From: Chloroflexi bacterium GWB2_54_36
GTDB lineage: Bacteria; Chloroflexota; Anaerolineae; Anaerolineales; Anaerolineaceae
Length of the DNA stretch: 53,400 nucleotides
Assembly (NCBI GenBank): GCA_001796355.1
Contig: MGMG01000103.1
Span: forward strand, 1 to 53,400
Reading direction: 5' to 3'
The position numbers and the translations under genes are program-made. Below are positions 15,795 through 23,862 of this stretch, piece after piece. The notes beneath the pieces are model-generated. The model was not told where the DNA came from, did not search any database, and saw only the letters and a list, made by a program, of their open reading frames with translations. Within the stretch, counting starts at the first letter, position 1. The number at the start of each line of letters is the position of its first letter.

Positions 15795-16847
15795 ATGAAT
15801 AAAAGAAAAACCACCCTCATCTTTACCCTGATCCTGGCAACCGTTTTGCTCACGTCTTGCTCAGCCGGACTTTCCGGGAGCAGTTGGCCGGGGATCTCCA
15901 CTAACGGGGATACATTTTATGTTGCCAATCTGGCGCATGTTTATGCCATTCGCGCAACGGACGGTTCCATGATCTGGCGTTACCCGGAAAAAGCAAGCCG
16001 GACAATGTACTTCGCTGCGCCAGTTTTGGTGGAAAACCAATTGATTGCCGGGGACTATCAGAAAATCCTGCATTCGCTAAACCCGACAACGGGCACTGAA
16101 AACTGGTCGTTTCAGGCGAACGGTCCCTGGATTGCCAGCCCGCTGGTCGCTAACGACACCATTTTTGCTCCCAACGGCGACGGCTCTTTATATGCCCTTG
16201 ACCTGAACGGCAACCTTAAATGGAAATTCACGGCCACTCGCGCCCTCTGGTCGCAACCGGTCGGCAACGGCGACACGGTATACCAAGCATCGATGGACAA
16301 AACCATTTATGCAATCGAAATGGCAACCGGCGCGCTGAAATGGTCGAAGGATTTGGGTGGAGCTGTGATTTACTCCCCCACCTTAAGCGCTGACGGTATG
16401 TTATACGTCGCCACCCTGGCGCGTGAGCTGATTGCAGTCAACACGGAAGATGGTGAAATCCTCTGGCGGCGCAAATTTACAGAAAGTCTGTGGAGCCAGC
16501 CTGCCATCCATGAAGATACGCTGTTTTTTGGCGATCTGAGCGGCAAAGCTTACGGCGTCTCCCGCACAGACGGCGCCGATATCTGGACGCAGTCGCTGAC
16601 GGAGCCAGTAACCGGGCGCCCCACTGTGACCGAAGAGTCAGTTGTATTTGCGACAGAAAATGGCAACCTTGTTGCTTTGAGTTTTACAGGCGAACGGTTG
16701 TGGTCCAAAACGATCGAAGGCAAGTTATACAATGGCCCCGTTCAATTCGATGACAAACTGCTGATCGGCATTGCGCTGGGCGACAGCCCGCTCAAGCTGG
16801 TAACCACCGCCGGTCAGGATGTTTGGACCTTCATCCCGCCGAAGTAG
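15795..16847 (+). CDS. Beta-propeller (PQQ/BamB-like) lipoprotein
   Basis: Lipoprotein signal at residues 1-22 (KKTTL-type basic start, hydrophobic core, lipobox LLTSC). The mature part is a PQQ-like propeller: repeated blades such as VYAIRATDGSMIWRYPEK, LHSLNPTTGTENWSF, LYALDLNGNLKWKF, IYAIEMATGALKWSKDLGG, LIAVNTEDGEILWRR and LVALSFTGERLWSK, about seven in all. BamB-type propellers act as scaffolds at membranes and have no catalytic residues. Placement between yidD and yidC, 9 bases before yidC, suggests a role next to the insertase on the outer face of the membrane. That link is inference from position; Lgt and LspA for its lipidation are encoded in this window. Confidence 0.88.
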   Translation: MNKRKTTLIFTLILATVLLTSCSAGLSGSSWPGISTNGDTFYVANLAHVYAIRATDGSMIWRYPEKASRTMYFAAPVLVENQLIAGDYQKILHSLNPTTGTENWSFQANGPWIASPLVANDTIFAPNGDGSLYALDLNGNLKWKFTATRALWSQPVGNGDTVYQASMDKTIYAIEMATGALKWSKDLGGAVIYSPTLSADGMLYVATLARELIAVNTEDGEILWRRKFTESLWSQPAIHEDTLFFGDLSGKAYGVSRTDGADIWTQSLTEPVTGRPTVTEESVVFATENGNLVALSFTGERLWSKTIEGKLYNGPVQFDDKLLIGIALGDSPLKLVTTAGQDVWTFIPPK

Positions 16848-16856
16848 GAGCGAACC

Positions 16857-17669
16857 GTGAATATCTGGGATTCATTAATCATCACCCCGTTTATAAATAC
16901 GCTGCTGTTCATCTATAACCTGGTCGGGCAGAACTTCGGCGTTGCGATTATTCTGTTCACCCTGGTGATCCGCCTGGTCACGCATCCATTGATGGTAAAA
17001 CAAATCAAGGGCGCGCAGGCCATGCAAGATCTTCAAAAAAATGAGAAGTGGCTGAAAATTCAGGAGAAATATAAAGGCGATAAAGAAAAGTTGGCTCAGG
17101 AGCAGATGGCGCTCTACAAAGAACTGGGAGTTAGCCCCTTCTCGTCCTGTCTGCCGACTTTGATTCAACTGCCGATCATCTTTGGTTTGTACCAGGCGGT
17201 CATCTACGGCATGGCGACCACTCCGATTGACCTGCTGAACCTGATCCGGCACATTTACCCCGCCCTGTTGAAGGTCGAAACACTCATCCCGCTCAATAAC
17301 CGCTTTCTGTGGATGGACCTCTCGCAACCGGAGCGGTTGAATATCCCAGGTCTGGAGTTCGGCATCCCGGTGTTGGTCGCCGTCGTCGTGTTGACTACCT
17401 ACATCCAGGGCAAGCTAACGCAGCCTGCCAATCCAAACCCGAAAGATCAGACGGCTGCCATGGGCAGCATGATGAACCTATACATGCCTCTGTTCATGGG
17501 CTACCTGGCTTACACCCTGGCTTCAGGCCTGGCGCTGTACTTTGTAGCTTCGAACCTCGTGGGCATCGGGCAGTATGCCATGCTCGGCAAAGTGAACTGG
17601 GCAAATGTTTTTCCGTTCTTGAAGAAAAAGGACGAAAAAGCCGGCAAGGGGAAAAATAAAAACCGGTGA
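16857..17669 (+). CDS. yidC: Membrane protein insertase YidC/Oxa1
   Basis: The 270-residue protein has a GTG start. It is the short form without the large periplasmic P1 domain, as in monoderm bacteria. Five membrane segments are visible: ~9-29, a re-entrant region after LVIRLVTHPLMVKQ (conserved Arg at ~43 in the groove), ~98-118, ~160-180 and ~205-235. A charged cytoplasmic hairpin (QAMQDLQKNEKWLKIQEKYKGDKEKL) lies between the first two. The C-terminus is a lysine-rich tail (KKKDEKAGKGKNKNR) that may contact the ribosome. It inserts membrane proteins alone or with SecYEG. Confidence 0.95.
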   Translation: MNIWDSLIITPFINTLLFIYNLVGQNFGVAIILFTLVIRLVTHPLMVKQIKGAQAMQDLQKNEKWLKIQEKYKGDKEKLAQEQMALYKELGVSPFSSCLPTLIQLPIIFGLYQAVIYGMATTPIDLLNLIRHIYPALLKVETLIPLNNRFLWMDLSQPERLNIPGLEFGIPVLVAVVVLTTYIQGKLTQPANPNPKDQTAAMGSMMNLYMPLFMGYLAYTLASGLALYFVASNLVGIGQYAMLGKVNWANVFPFLKKKDEKAGKGKNKNR

Positions 17670-17726
17670 AGGCTGAACAAGCCTCTCGCCCTTAGGATGC
17701 AGTAGGAAGCAATCATTGAGGCTGAG

Positions 17727-18521
17727 ATGAGTCAAGAAAAAACAACATTGGAAATCATTGCACCATCCATCGAAGAAGCAGTTGCCAAAGGTATCCGCCA
17801 GCTTGGTTTATCGGAGGATGCTGTAGAGGTTGAAGTGCTTGACCAGGGAAGCAAGGGTTTCCTCGGACTTGGGACGCGCCTGGCGCGCGTCCGGTTGAAG
17901 ATCAAAGACCTGTCCGGCAGTAATGAGGGTGAAGCGCAACCCGCTCCGCGCAAACCGGCGACCCGCCAAAAACCGGCTGCCCGCGTTGTAGAAGCTCCGG
18001 TGAAGAAAGAACCCGTTCCGCTGGTAGAAGCGGGCGAGCTGGAACCGGTGCTGAAGATCGCCGAACAGGTGGTGGGTGAGCTTCTTGAGAAAATGCGCGT
18101 TCGCGCCCGCCTGAAGGCGCAAATTGTGCCGCCTGCGGACGAAAATGACCAAAACTTGATTCTGGTGGAAGTTCAGGGAGATGATCTTTCCATCCTCATC
18201 GGCCGCCGTTCAGAGACATTGAATGCACTGCAGTACATCAGCAGCCTGATCGTGTCGAAGGAAGCCGGTCAATGGGTACCGCTGTTGATCGATGTGCAGG
18301 GCTACCGCGCCCGCCGCGAACGCCAATTGCGTGTTCTGGCTCGCCGCATGGCTGAACAAGTCAACCATACCGGCCGGCGCATGGCGCTCGAACCCATGCC
18401 CGCCAATGAACGGCGCATCATCCACCTGGAACTGCGCGAACACCCGGATGTCACTACCGAGAGCATTGGCGAGGAACCGAATCGTAAGGTAACCATCGTT
18501 CCCAAAAAACAAGTTCAGTAA
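17727..18521 (+). CDS. jag: RNA-binding protein KhpB/Jag (Jag_N-KH-R3H)
   Basis: The 264-residue protein contains a Jag-N domain (residues 1-52, VEVEVLDQGSKGFLGLGTRLARV), a Pro/Lys/Ala-rich linker (~62-95), a KH domain with the loop LIGRRSETLNALQYI (~153-167) and an R3H domain ending with ANERRIIHLEL (Arg and His of R3H, ~228-238). The family binds RNA, pairs with KhpA and affects cell division and wall synthesis in Firmicutes. The position after yidC (57-base gap) is conserved. A strong hairpin follows, so the transcript may end or be processed there. Confidence 0.95.
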   Translation: MSQEKTTLEIIAPSIEEAVAKGIRQLGLSEDAVEVEVLDQGSKGFLGLGTRLARVRLKIKDLSGSNEGEAQPAPRKPATRQKPAARVVEAPVKKEPVPLVEAGELEPVLKIAEQVVGELLEKMRVRARLKAQIVPPADENDQNLILVEVQGDDLSILIGRRSETLNALQYISSLIVSKEAGQWVPLLIDVQGYRARRERQLRVLARRMAEQVNHTGRRMALEPMPANERRIIHLELREHPDVTTESIGEEPNRKVTIVPKKQVQ

Positions 18522-18533
18522 ATCAGCAAATGA

Positions 18534-18571
18534 CAAAGGCATTGCGCAGGGGTTTCCCGGCAATGCCTTTG
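18534..18571 (+). other. Strong hairpin between jag and pdp
   Basis: A perfect 12-bp stem, CAAAGGCATTGC (18534-18545) with GCAATGCCTTTG (18560-18571), and a 14-base loop. It lacks a following T-run, so it may be an RNA-processing or attenuation hairpin rather than a standard terminator. Confidence 0.6.
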
Positions 18572-18610
18572 CATTTCCAGCGGAAAGGTCTTCCACCGGA
18601 GGTTTCGATC

Positions 18611-19918
18611 ATGAAAGCAGTGGATATCATCATCAACAAGCGCGATAAAAAAGCCCTTTCGCATGTTGAAATCGAATTCTTTGTGCAGGGTTATACTCGC
18701 GGGGAAATCCCGGATTACCAGGCGGCTGCCTGGGCGATGGCGGTCACCCTCAACGGGATGACCCAGGAGGAAACCACCGACTTGACCCTGGCAATGGCGC
18801 ATTCCGGCGAGACGATCAATCTGGAGGGCGTGGTGCCGCTGGCAGTGGATAAGCATTCGACCGGTGGGGTGGGGGATAAGACCACTCTGGTGGTCGAGCC
18901 GACTGTGGCTGCTTGCGGTCTGCCCGTTGGGAAAATGTCAGGGCGCGGTCTGGGGTTTAGCGGCGGCACGCTGGACAAAATGGAATCCATCAGCGGCTAC
19001 CGCACCGACCTGAGCACAGAAGAATTTATCAAACAACTGCGCACCGAAGGACTGGTGCTCACCGGTCAAAGCGCTGATCTTGCGCCAGCAGATGGCAAAC
19101 TGTATGCGCTGCGCGACGTGACCGGAACCGTTCCCTCTATGCCATTGATTGCCTCCTCGATTATGAGCAAAAAAATCGCCGGAGGTGCCCAGGCGATGGT
19201 GCTGGACGTTAAAGTGGGCAACGGCGCGTTCATGGAAACGCTGGAAGGGGGGCGTGAACTGGCGCATATAATGGTCGATATTGCCCGCTTGAGCGGACGG
19301 CGAGCAGTTTGTCTGCTTTCTGACATGAACCAACCGCTTGGTCATGCGGTTGGCAACGCCCTGGAAGTGCGTGAGGCGATCGACACACTGCATTTGCACG
19401 GCCCCCGTGATTTTCACGAACATTGCATGGAAGTTGCCGGTCAAATGCTGCTGCTGGGAGGTAAGGCTGCCACTTTGGATGAAGCGCATTATCTGGCAGA
19501 ATCGGCGTTGAAAGATGGGCGAGCCTGGCAGAAATTTCGCCGGCTGGTGGAAATTCAGGGCGGCGACGTGAAGCAGGTCGATGATCCGCGCTTATTACCA
19601 ACTGCGCCGTTGGTCGAAATGGTCAGCGCGCAGCAGTACGGCTGGCTGCAGGGCATCAATGCACGGGAGATTGGCGAGGCGTCGGTTGATCTGGGGGCTG
19701 GCCGCGTTCGTAAAGGGGATCCGATCGACCCGGCAGTCGGATTTATCATTCACCACAAAGTAGGCGATCGGGTTGGAATTGGCGATCCGCTGTTCACCAT
19801 ACACGCCAACAGCAAGGAGAAGCTGCGCCAGGCCAAAGAGCGCCTGCTGGCAGCTCACACCTGGAGCGATCAGCCGTGCCCGAGACTGCCGTTGTTTTAT
19901 GATGTGGTAGGCGATTAA
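18611..19918 (+). CDS. pdp: Pyrimidine-nucleoside phosphorylase
   Basis: The start is ATG 18611, preceded by GGAGG; an in-frame upstream ATG at 18530 reads through the hairpin and is rejected. The 435-residue protein has the family order: MKAVDIIINKRDKKALSHVEIEFF, the phosphate-binding KHSTGGVGDKTTLVV (~82-96), the signature MSGRGLGFSGGTLDKMES (~112-129) and the catalytic SSIMSKKIAGGAQAMVLDVKVG (~182-203). It splits thymidine, uridine or deoxyuridine by phosphorolysis. The length fits bacterial Pdp/DeoA. It begins 89 bases after jag and has no adjacent catabolic partner; two further nucleoside phosphorylases occur in the window. Confidence 0.95.
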   Translation: MKAVDIIINKRDKKALSHVEIEFFVQGYTRGEIPDYQAAAWAMAVTLNGMTQEETTDLTLAMAHSGETINLEGVVPLAVDKHSTGGVGDKTTLVVEPTVAACGLPVGKMSGRGLGFSGGTLDKMESISGYRTDLSTEEFIKQLRTEGLVLTGQSADLAPADGKLYALRDVTGTVPSMPLIASSIMSKKIAGGAQAMVLDVKVGNGAFMETLEGGRELAHIMVDIARLSGRRAVCLLSDMNQPLGHAVGNALEVREAIDTLHLHGPRDFHEHCMEVAGQMLLLGGKAATLDEAHYLAESALKDGRAWQKFRRLVEIQGGDVKQVDDPRLLPTAPLVEMVSAQQYGWLQGINAREIGEASVDLGAGRVRKGDPIDPAVGFIIHHKVGDRVGIGDPLFTIHANSKEKLRQAKERLLAAHTWSDQPCPRLPLFYDVVGD

Positions 19919-19983
19919 CCGGACATCCCTATTGGTCAGGTTGAAGGCCATCGTCTTATTATCTAATTAATAATTTTGGTTTA

Positions 19984-20011
19984 GTAGGGGCGGCTCGCGA
20001 GCCGCCCCTAC
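19984..20011. repeat. 28-base perfect palindrome
   Basis: GTAGGGGCGGCTCG and its exact reverse complement form a 14-bp stem without a loop between pdp and the ileS leader. GTAGGGGCGG...CCGCCCCTAC palindromes are a frequent class of bacterial intergenic repeats. It may also act as a factor-dependent stop for pdp, but no T-run follows. Confidence 0.85.
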
Positions 20012-20076
20012 CGAGCCGCCCAAACTCGTTGCCTTTTGGGGTCATTCATGGTAATATCGGCATAACCTTAAAAAGC

Positions 20077-20347
20077 GATGATGGAAAAGAGTACGTTCTG
20101 GTTGTTTGGCAGCGAACCCGGGATTGGTGTGAGCCGGGGCAAAAACTGGAGCGGAAAATCCTTCCGGAGCTGCGAGCTGAACGCGAGGTAAGCCCTCGTC
20201 ATTAGGGGAGCCGGTGCTGCCGACCGTTATTTCCGGCGCAGGTATAACCGCTTGGTAGGGGAGTACCTGACAAAGAGCCTGCCGACTGGCAGGAAACAGG
20301 GTGGTACCGCGAGAACCCCTCTCGTCCCTGGTGGACGAAGGGGTTTT
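20077..20347 (+). promoter_or_regulatory. T-box riboswitch, predicted isoleucine specific
   Basis: The invariant T-box AGGGTGGTACCGCG is at 20298-20311, and its UGGU can pair with the ACCA end of tRNA-Ile. Stem I closes with GATGA (20077-20081) against TCGTC (20196-20200) and contains the AGTA bulge (20091-20094) and the apical T-loop pair region AGCGAACCCGGGATTGGTG (20111-20129). In the block GGAAAATCCTTCCGGAG the candidate specifier is ATC (20158-20160), an Ile codon. The leader ends in a terminator (20314-20347) that competes with the antiterminator. Uncharged tRNA-Ile should allow read-through into ileS. Confidence 0.93.
20314..20347 (+). terminator. Regulated terminator of the T-box leader
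   Basis: AACCCCTCTCGTCC pairs with GGACGAAGGGGTT around the loop CTGGT, with one bulge, followed by a TTTT run. The 5' arm overlaps the region needed for the antiterminator with the T-box sequence. Confidence 0.88.
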
Positions 20348-20390
20348 GATATTAATAACTGATTACGACAACCCTTTTCTAGGAGTCTGC

Positions 20391-23300
20391 ATGTTCCGAC
20401 CTGTTTCACCTAAATTCAACGTCACCTTGGTAGAAGAAGCGGTTCAGCGGTTTTGGAAATCCCATGACGTCTTCCATAAGACCATGGATCAGCGTAAAGG
20501 CGGCCCAGAGTATATCTTTTATGAAGGTCCTCCAACCGCTAATGGCAAACCCGGCGTGCATCATGTCCTGGCGCGCGTCTTCAAAGACATTTTCCCGCGG
20601 TATAAAACCATGCAGGGCTTCCATGTCAGTCGCCGCGGCGGGTGGGATACCCACGGGCTGCCGGTTGAGATCGAGGTCGAGAAAAAGTTAGGATTCAAAG
20701 TCAAACAGGATATTGATGCCTACGGTATCGATAAATTCAATGCGCTGTGCCGCGAGTCGGCGTTTGCCTACATCCAGGAATGGGAACGATTAACCGACCG
20801 CATCGGCTACTGGGTTGATCTGGAAACAGCGTACATCACGTTCAAGAACGAATACATCGAATCGGTCTGGTCGATCCTGAAAAACTTCTGGGAAAAAGAC
20901 CTGCTCTACCAGGGGTTCAAGGTCGTGCCGTACTGCCCGCGCTGCGGGACGCCGCTTTCGGATCACGAAGTGGCCCAGGGCTATGAAGAAACGGTCGATC
21001 CGTCCGTCTTTGTGCGCTTACCGCTGGTGGATGAACCCGGCACTTCGTTATTAGTCTGGACGACGACTCCCTGGACGCTGCCCGGCAATGTCGCTGTTGC
21101 CGCTCACCCAGAGGTTGACTATGTGGTGGTCGAACATCCATTACCGGAAGGCGGCACGGAAAGGCTGATCCTGGCGGAAGCCCTGGTGGAAAAAGTCTTC
21201 CAAGGTGAAGCCGTCAAAGTGGTCAACCGGCTGAAGGGCAAGGCCCTCAAGGGCAAACGGTACCAGCCATTGTACACCTTCCTGCCGGTGCAAAAACAGG
21301 CGTACTATGTGGTTTTGGCCGAATATGTGACCACCGACGATGGCACCGGTTTTGTGCATATCGCCCCGGCATTTGGCGCTGAAGATATGGCAGTTGGGTT
21401 GGAACATGATTTGCCGCTGTTGATGACGGTGGCGGACGACGGGACATTCATCCCGGCAGTCCGGCCGTGGGCGGGTATTTTCGTCAAAAAAGCTGATCCG
21501 TTGATTATCGATGAACTGCATACGCGCGGGCTGCTTTTCCGGAGCGAGAACTATACCCACACGTATCCGTTCTGCTGGCGCTGCGGCACTCCGCTGCTGT
21601 ATTATGCCAGGCCAACCTGGTACATCCGTACCAGCCAGTTCAAAGACCGCATGGTGGAACTCAACAATACCATCAACTGGTATCCCGGCCACATCAAATC
21701 TGGGCGCTTTGGTAACTGGCTGGCCAACAACGTCGACTGGGCGCTTGGGCGCGAACGTTACTGGGGCACACCGCTGCCGGTCTGGGAGTGCGTTGACTGC
21801 CATCACCAACATGCCATCGGTTCGGTAGCTGAACTGTCCACATTGGCGGGGCGCGACCTGACCGGGCTTGATCTGCACCGGCCGTACGTCGATGAAGTCA
21901 CGCTAAACTGCCCGGAATGCGGCGGCAGAATGAAACGCGTCCCCGAATTAATCGATGTCTGGTTCGACTCCGGCTCGATGCCTTATGCCCAGTGGCATTA
22001 CCCGTTCGAAAATGTCGAGCAGTTCAACCAGCAATATCCTGCGGATTACATCTGTGAGGCGGTCGATCAAACTCGTGGCTGGTTCTATTCCTTGCATGCC
22101 ATCAGCACGCTGCTCAATGACCAGGTCAGTTTCAAGAATGTGGTCTGCCTGGGGTTAATCCTGGATGGCAACGCACAGAAGATGTCGAAATCGCGCGGCA
22201 ATGTCGCCGATCCATGGCAAGTTCTGAATACAAACGGCGCGGATGCCATGCGCTGGTATCTCTACACCGCCGGCCCTCCGGGACAGGAACGCCGTTTTTC
22301 CAGCGACCTGGTGGGCGAGGTGCTGCGCAACTTTACGCTGACTTTGTGGAATACCTATTCCTTCTTCGTCACCTACGCCAACCTGGACGGCTGGCAGTCT
22401 GGGGACGGTCAACAGCCGCAGTACAGCGACCTTGACCTGTGGTTGCGTTCCACGCTACATGCGCTGGTGCGCGACGTCACCACTGCGATGGAAAATTATG
22501 ATGTGCTGGGCGCCACGCGCCCAATCGAAGCCTTTGTCGATCAACTGTCGAACTGGTACCTGCGCCGCTCGCGCCGCCGCTTCTGGAAGTCCGAATCGGA
22601 CGGAGATAAGCAGGCTGCCTATGCGACGCTCTATGAAGCGCTGGTGACCGTCAGTAAACTGCTGGCGCCCAGCATGCCGTTCATGGCGGAGGAGTTATAC
22701 CAGAACCTGGTGGTGCAAATGAACCCGAGCGCGCCTGAATCGGTACACCTGGCCGCGTGGCCGGTCTTTGACGCGGCGCTAGTGGATGACAAACTCAACC
22801 GCGACATGGCGCTGGTGATGAAGCTGGCATCCGTCGGCCATGCTGCGCGCAACAAGGCTAACCGCAAGGTGCGCCAGCCGTTGGCAGAAGCCGCCTTCTC
22901 GGTCGGCAACGCTGAAGAAGCCCGCGTGGTGCAAGCCTATGCCGATCTGTTGGAAGATGAGCTGAATGTCAAACAAGTGCGGGCATTGGATACCGCAGGC
23001 GAAGCGGTAGCTTATAGCCTGAATCCACTTCCCAAACAGCTAGGCCAAAAATATGGCAGCCGCTTCCCAGCGATCCGTAAGACCCTGCTGGCGATCGACC
23101 CAGAACCGGCCGCGCGCCGCCTGCTCGCCGGTCAACCGGTTGAGTTGGAAGTGGACGGTGAAGCAGTTTCAGTCTTACCGGAAGAGATCGAAGTTCGCGT
23201 GCAGGCGCGCGAAGGCTATGCGGTGGCATCCGAAGGGGCTTACCTGGCGGCGTTGGTCACCGAGCTGACCCCGGCGTTGGTGCGTGAGGGTCTGGCGCGC

Positions 23301-23543
23301 GAGTTCGTGCGCCGCGTGCAGGACCTGCGTAAAACGGCTGATCTGCAAATCTCCGATCGCATCCGGTTGTACTATCAGGCTACTCCAGGCCTGGCCGAAG
23401 CCGTAGCCGATTTCAAGGATTACATCATGGCGGAGACCCTGACTGTTGACCTGGTTCCGTCGGCGCCGCCGGAAAGCGCAGCAGTCAGTCAGGCTGAATT
23501 CGACGGCGAGCAGTTGACCGTCAGCGTGGAAGTCGCTCGCTGA
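20391..23543 (+). CDS. ileS: Isoleucyl-tRNA synthetase with GVHH signature (IleRS2-like)
   Basis: The start is ATG 20391 after AGGAG; longer in-frame starts lie inside the T-box terminator and are rejected. The 1050-residue class I synthetase has YEGPPTANGKPGVHHVLAR near residues 44-62, the editing domain (WTTTPWTLPGN, TGFVHIAPAFG), WFDSGSMPYAQW, the KMSKS loop (QKMSKSRGN) and a long C-terminal anticodon-binding part. The normal HxGH signature is replaced by G55-V-H-H58, with the first and third positions exchanged. Cys pairs of zinc sites are visible (CPRCG, CWRCG, CVDC, CPECG). Length and motifs fit the type 2 (eukaryote-like) IleRS group, known for mupirocin tolerance. It is controlled by the upstream T-box and followed by a terminator. 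Confidence 0.96.
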   Translation: MFRPVSPKFNVTLVEEAVQRFWKSHDVFHKTMDQRKGGPEYIFYEGPPTANGKPGVHHVLARVFKDIFPRYKTMQGFHVSRRGGWDTHGLPVEIEVEKKLGFKVKQDIDAYGIDKFNALCRESAFAYIQEWERLTDRIGYWVDLETAYITFKNEYIESVWSILKNFWEKDLLYQGFKVVPYCPRCGTPLSDHEVAQGYEETVDPSVFVRLPLVDEPGTSLLVWTTTPWTLPGNVAVAAHPEVDYVVVEHPLPEGGTERLILAEALVEKVFQGEAVKVVNRLKGKALKGKRYQPLYTFLPVQKQAYYVVLAEYVTTDDGTGFVHIAPAFGAEDMAVGLEHDLPLLMTVADDGTFIPAVRPWAGIFVKKADPLIIDELHTRGLLFRSENYTHTYPFCWRCGTPLLYYARPTWYIRTSQFKDRMVELNNTINWYPGHIKSGRFGNWLANNVDWALGRERYWGTPLPVWECVDCHHQHAIGSVAELSTLAGRDLTGLDLHRPYVDEVTLNCPECGGRMKRVPELIDVWFDSGSMPYAQWHYPFENVEQFNQQYPADYICEAVDQTRGWFYSLHAISTLLNDQVSFKNVVCLGLILDGNAQKMSKSRGNVADPWQVLNTNGADAMRWYLYTAGPPGQERRFSSDLVGEVLRNFTLTLWNTYSFFVTYANLDGWQSGDGQQPQYSDLDLWLRSTLHALVRDVTTAMENYDVLGATRPIEAFVDQLSNWYLRRSRRRFWKSESDGDKQAAYATLYEALVTVSKLLAPSMPFMAEELYQNLVVQMNPSAPESVHLAAWPVFDAALVDDKLNRDMALVMKLASVGHAARNKANRKVRQPLAEAAFSVGNAEEARVVQAYADLLEDELNVKQVRALDTAGEAVAYSLNPLPKQLGQKYGSRFPAIRKTLLAIDPEPAARRLLAGQPVELEVDGEAVSVLPEEIEVRVQAREGYAVASEGAYLAALVTELTPALVREGLAREFVRRVQDLRKTADLQISDRIRLYYQATPGLAEAVADFKDYIMAETLTVDLVPSAPPESAAVSQAEFDGEQLTVSVEVAR

Positions 23544-23558
23544 TCCACATTTGACCGT

Positions 23559-23594
23559 AAACAGGCCTCTCCCGACAAGATGAGGCCTGTTTTT
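23559..23594 (+). terminator. Intrinsic terminator of ileS
   Basis: AAACAGGCCTC (23559-23569) pairs with GAGGCCTGTTT around a 12-base loop, followed by TTTTT. A textbook terminator 16 bases after the ileS stop. Confidence 0.93.
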
Positions 23595-23646
23595 GCATTA
23601 ATCGATAAATCCGACGTGAATAAAACCGCGTAAATCCTATTAAACT

Positions 23647-23674
23647 TTGACAATGTTTACCTGATTGGTACAAT
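23647..23674 (+). promoter_or_regulatory. Promoter upstream of the membrane-protein/ribA gene series
   Basis: TTGACA (23647-23652), a 16-base spacer and TACAAT (23669-23674). The start point should fall at about 23681, exactly at an ATG. A leaderless start is possible, or translation begins at the TTG at 23721, which follows AGAAGGGG. Confidence 0.75.
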
Positions 23675-23680
23675 TACACC

Positions 23681-23862
23681 ATGAGAATTAAGCACAGACT
23701 ATTAGCAGAAGGGGCACAGTTTGCGAAACCGCCAAACAACCTGGGCGTCGTAAACCGGGCGCGGCCAGGTTCGGTGAAATTCCGTTTGGTCTGGCTCTTC
23801 TGGCTGCTGGTCATTCCTGCCTTGCATCTTTACGCGGCTGGCAACTGCTGGCGCTGGCTGCG
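23681..23862 (+). pseudogene. Disrupted 5' end of the LPG-synthase/flippase-like gene
   Basis: Three frames each carry part of a plausible N-terminus. TTG 23721, after AGAAGGGG, reads LRNRQTTWAS and stops. The frame from ATG 23681 contains a membrane segment (VKFRLVWLFWLLVIPAL) and stops at 23864. The third frame reads LRGWQLLALAAV straight into the conserved body. Family members have one continuous segment of this kind, so at least one frameshift or small deletion is likely between 23750 and 23840. It could be a true mutation or an assembly error. Confidence 0.6.
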
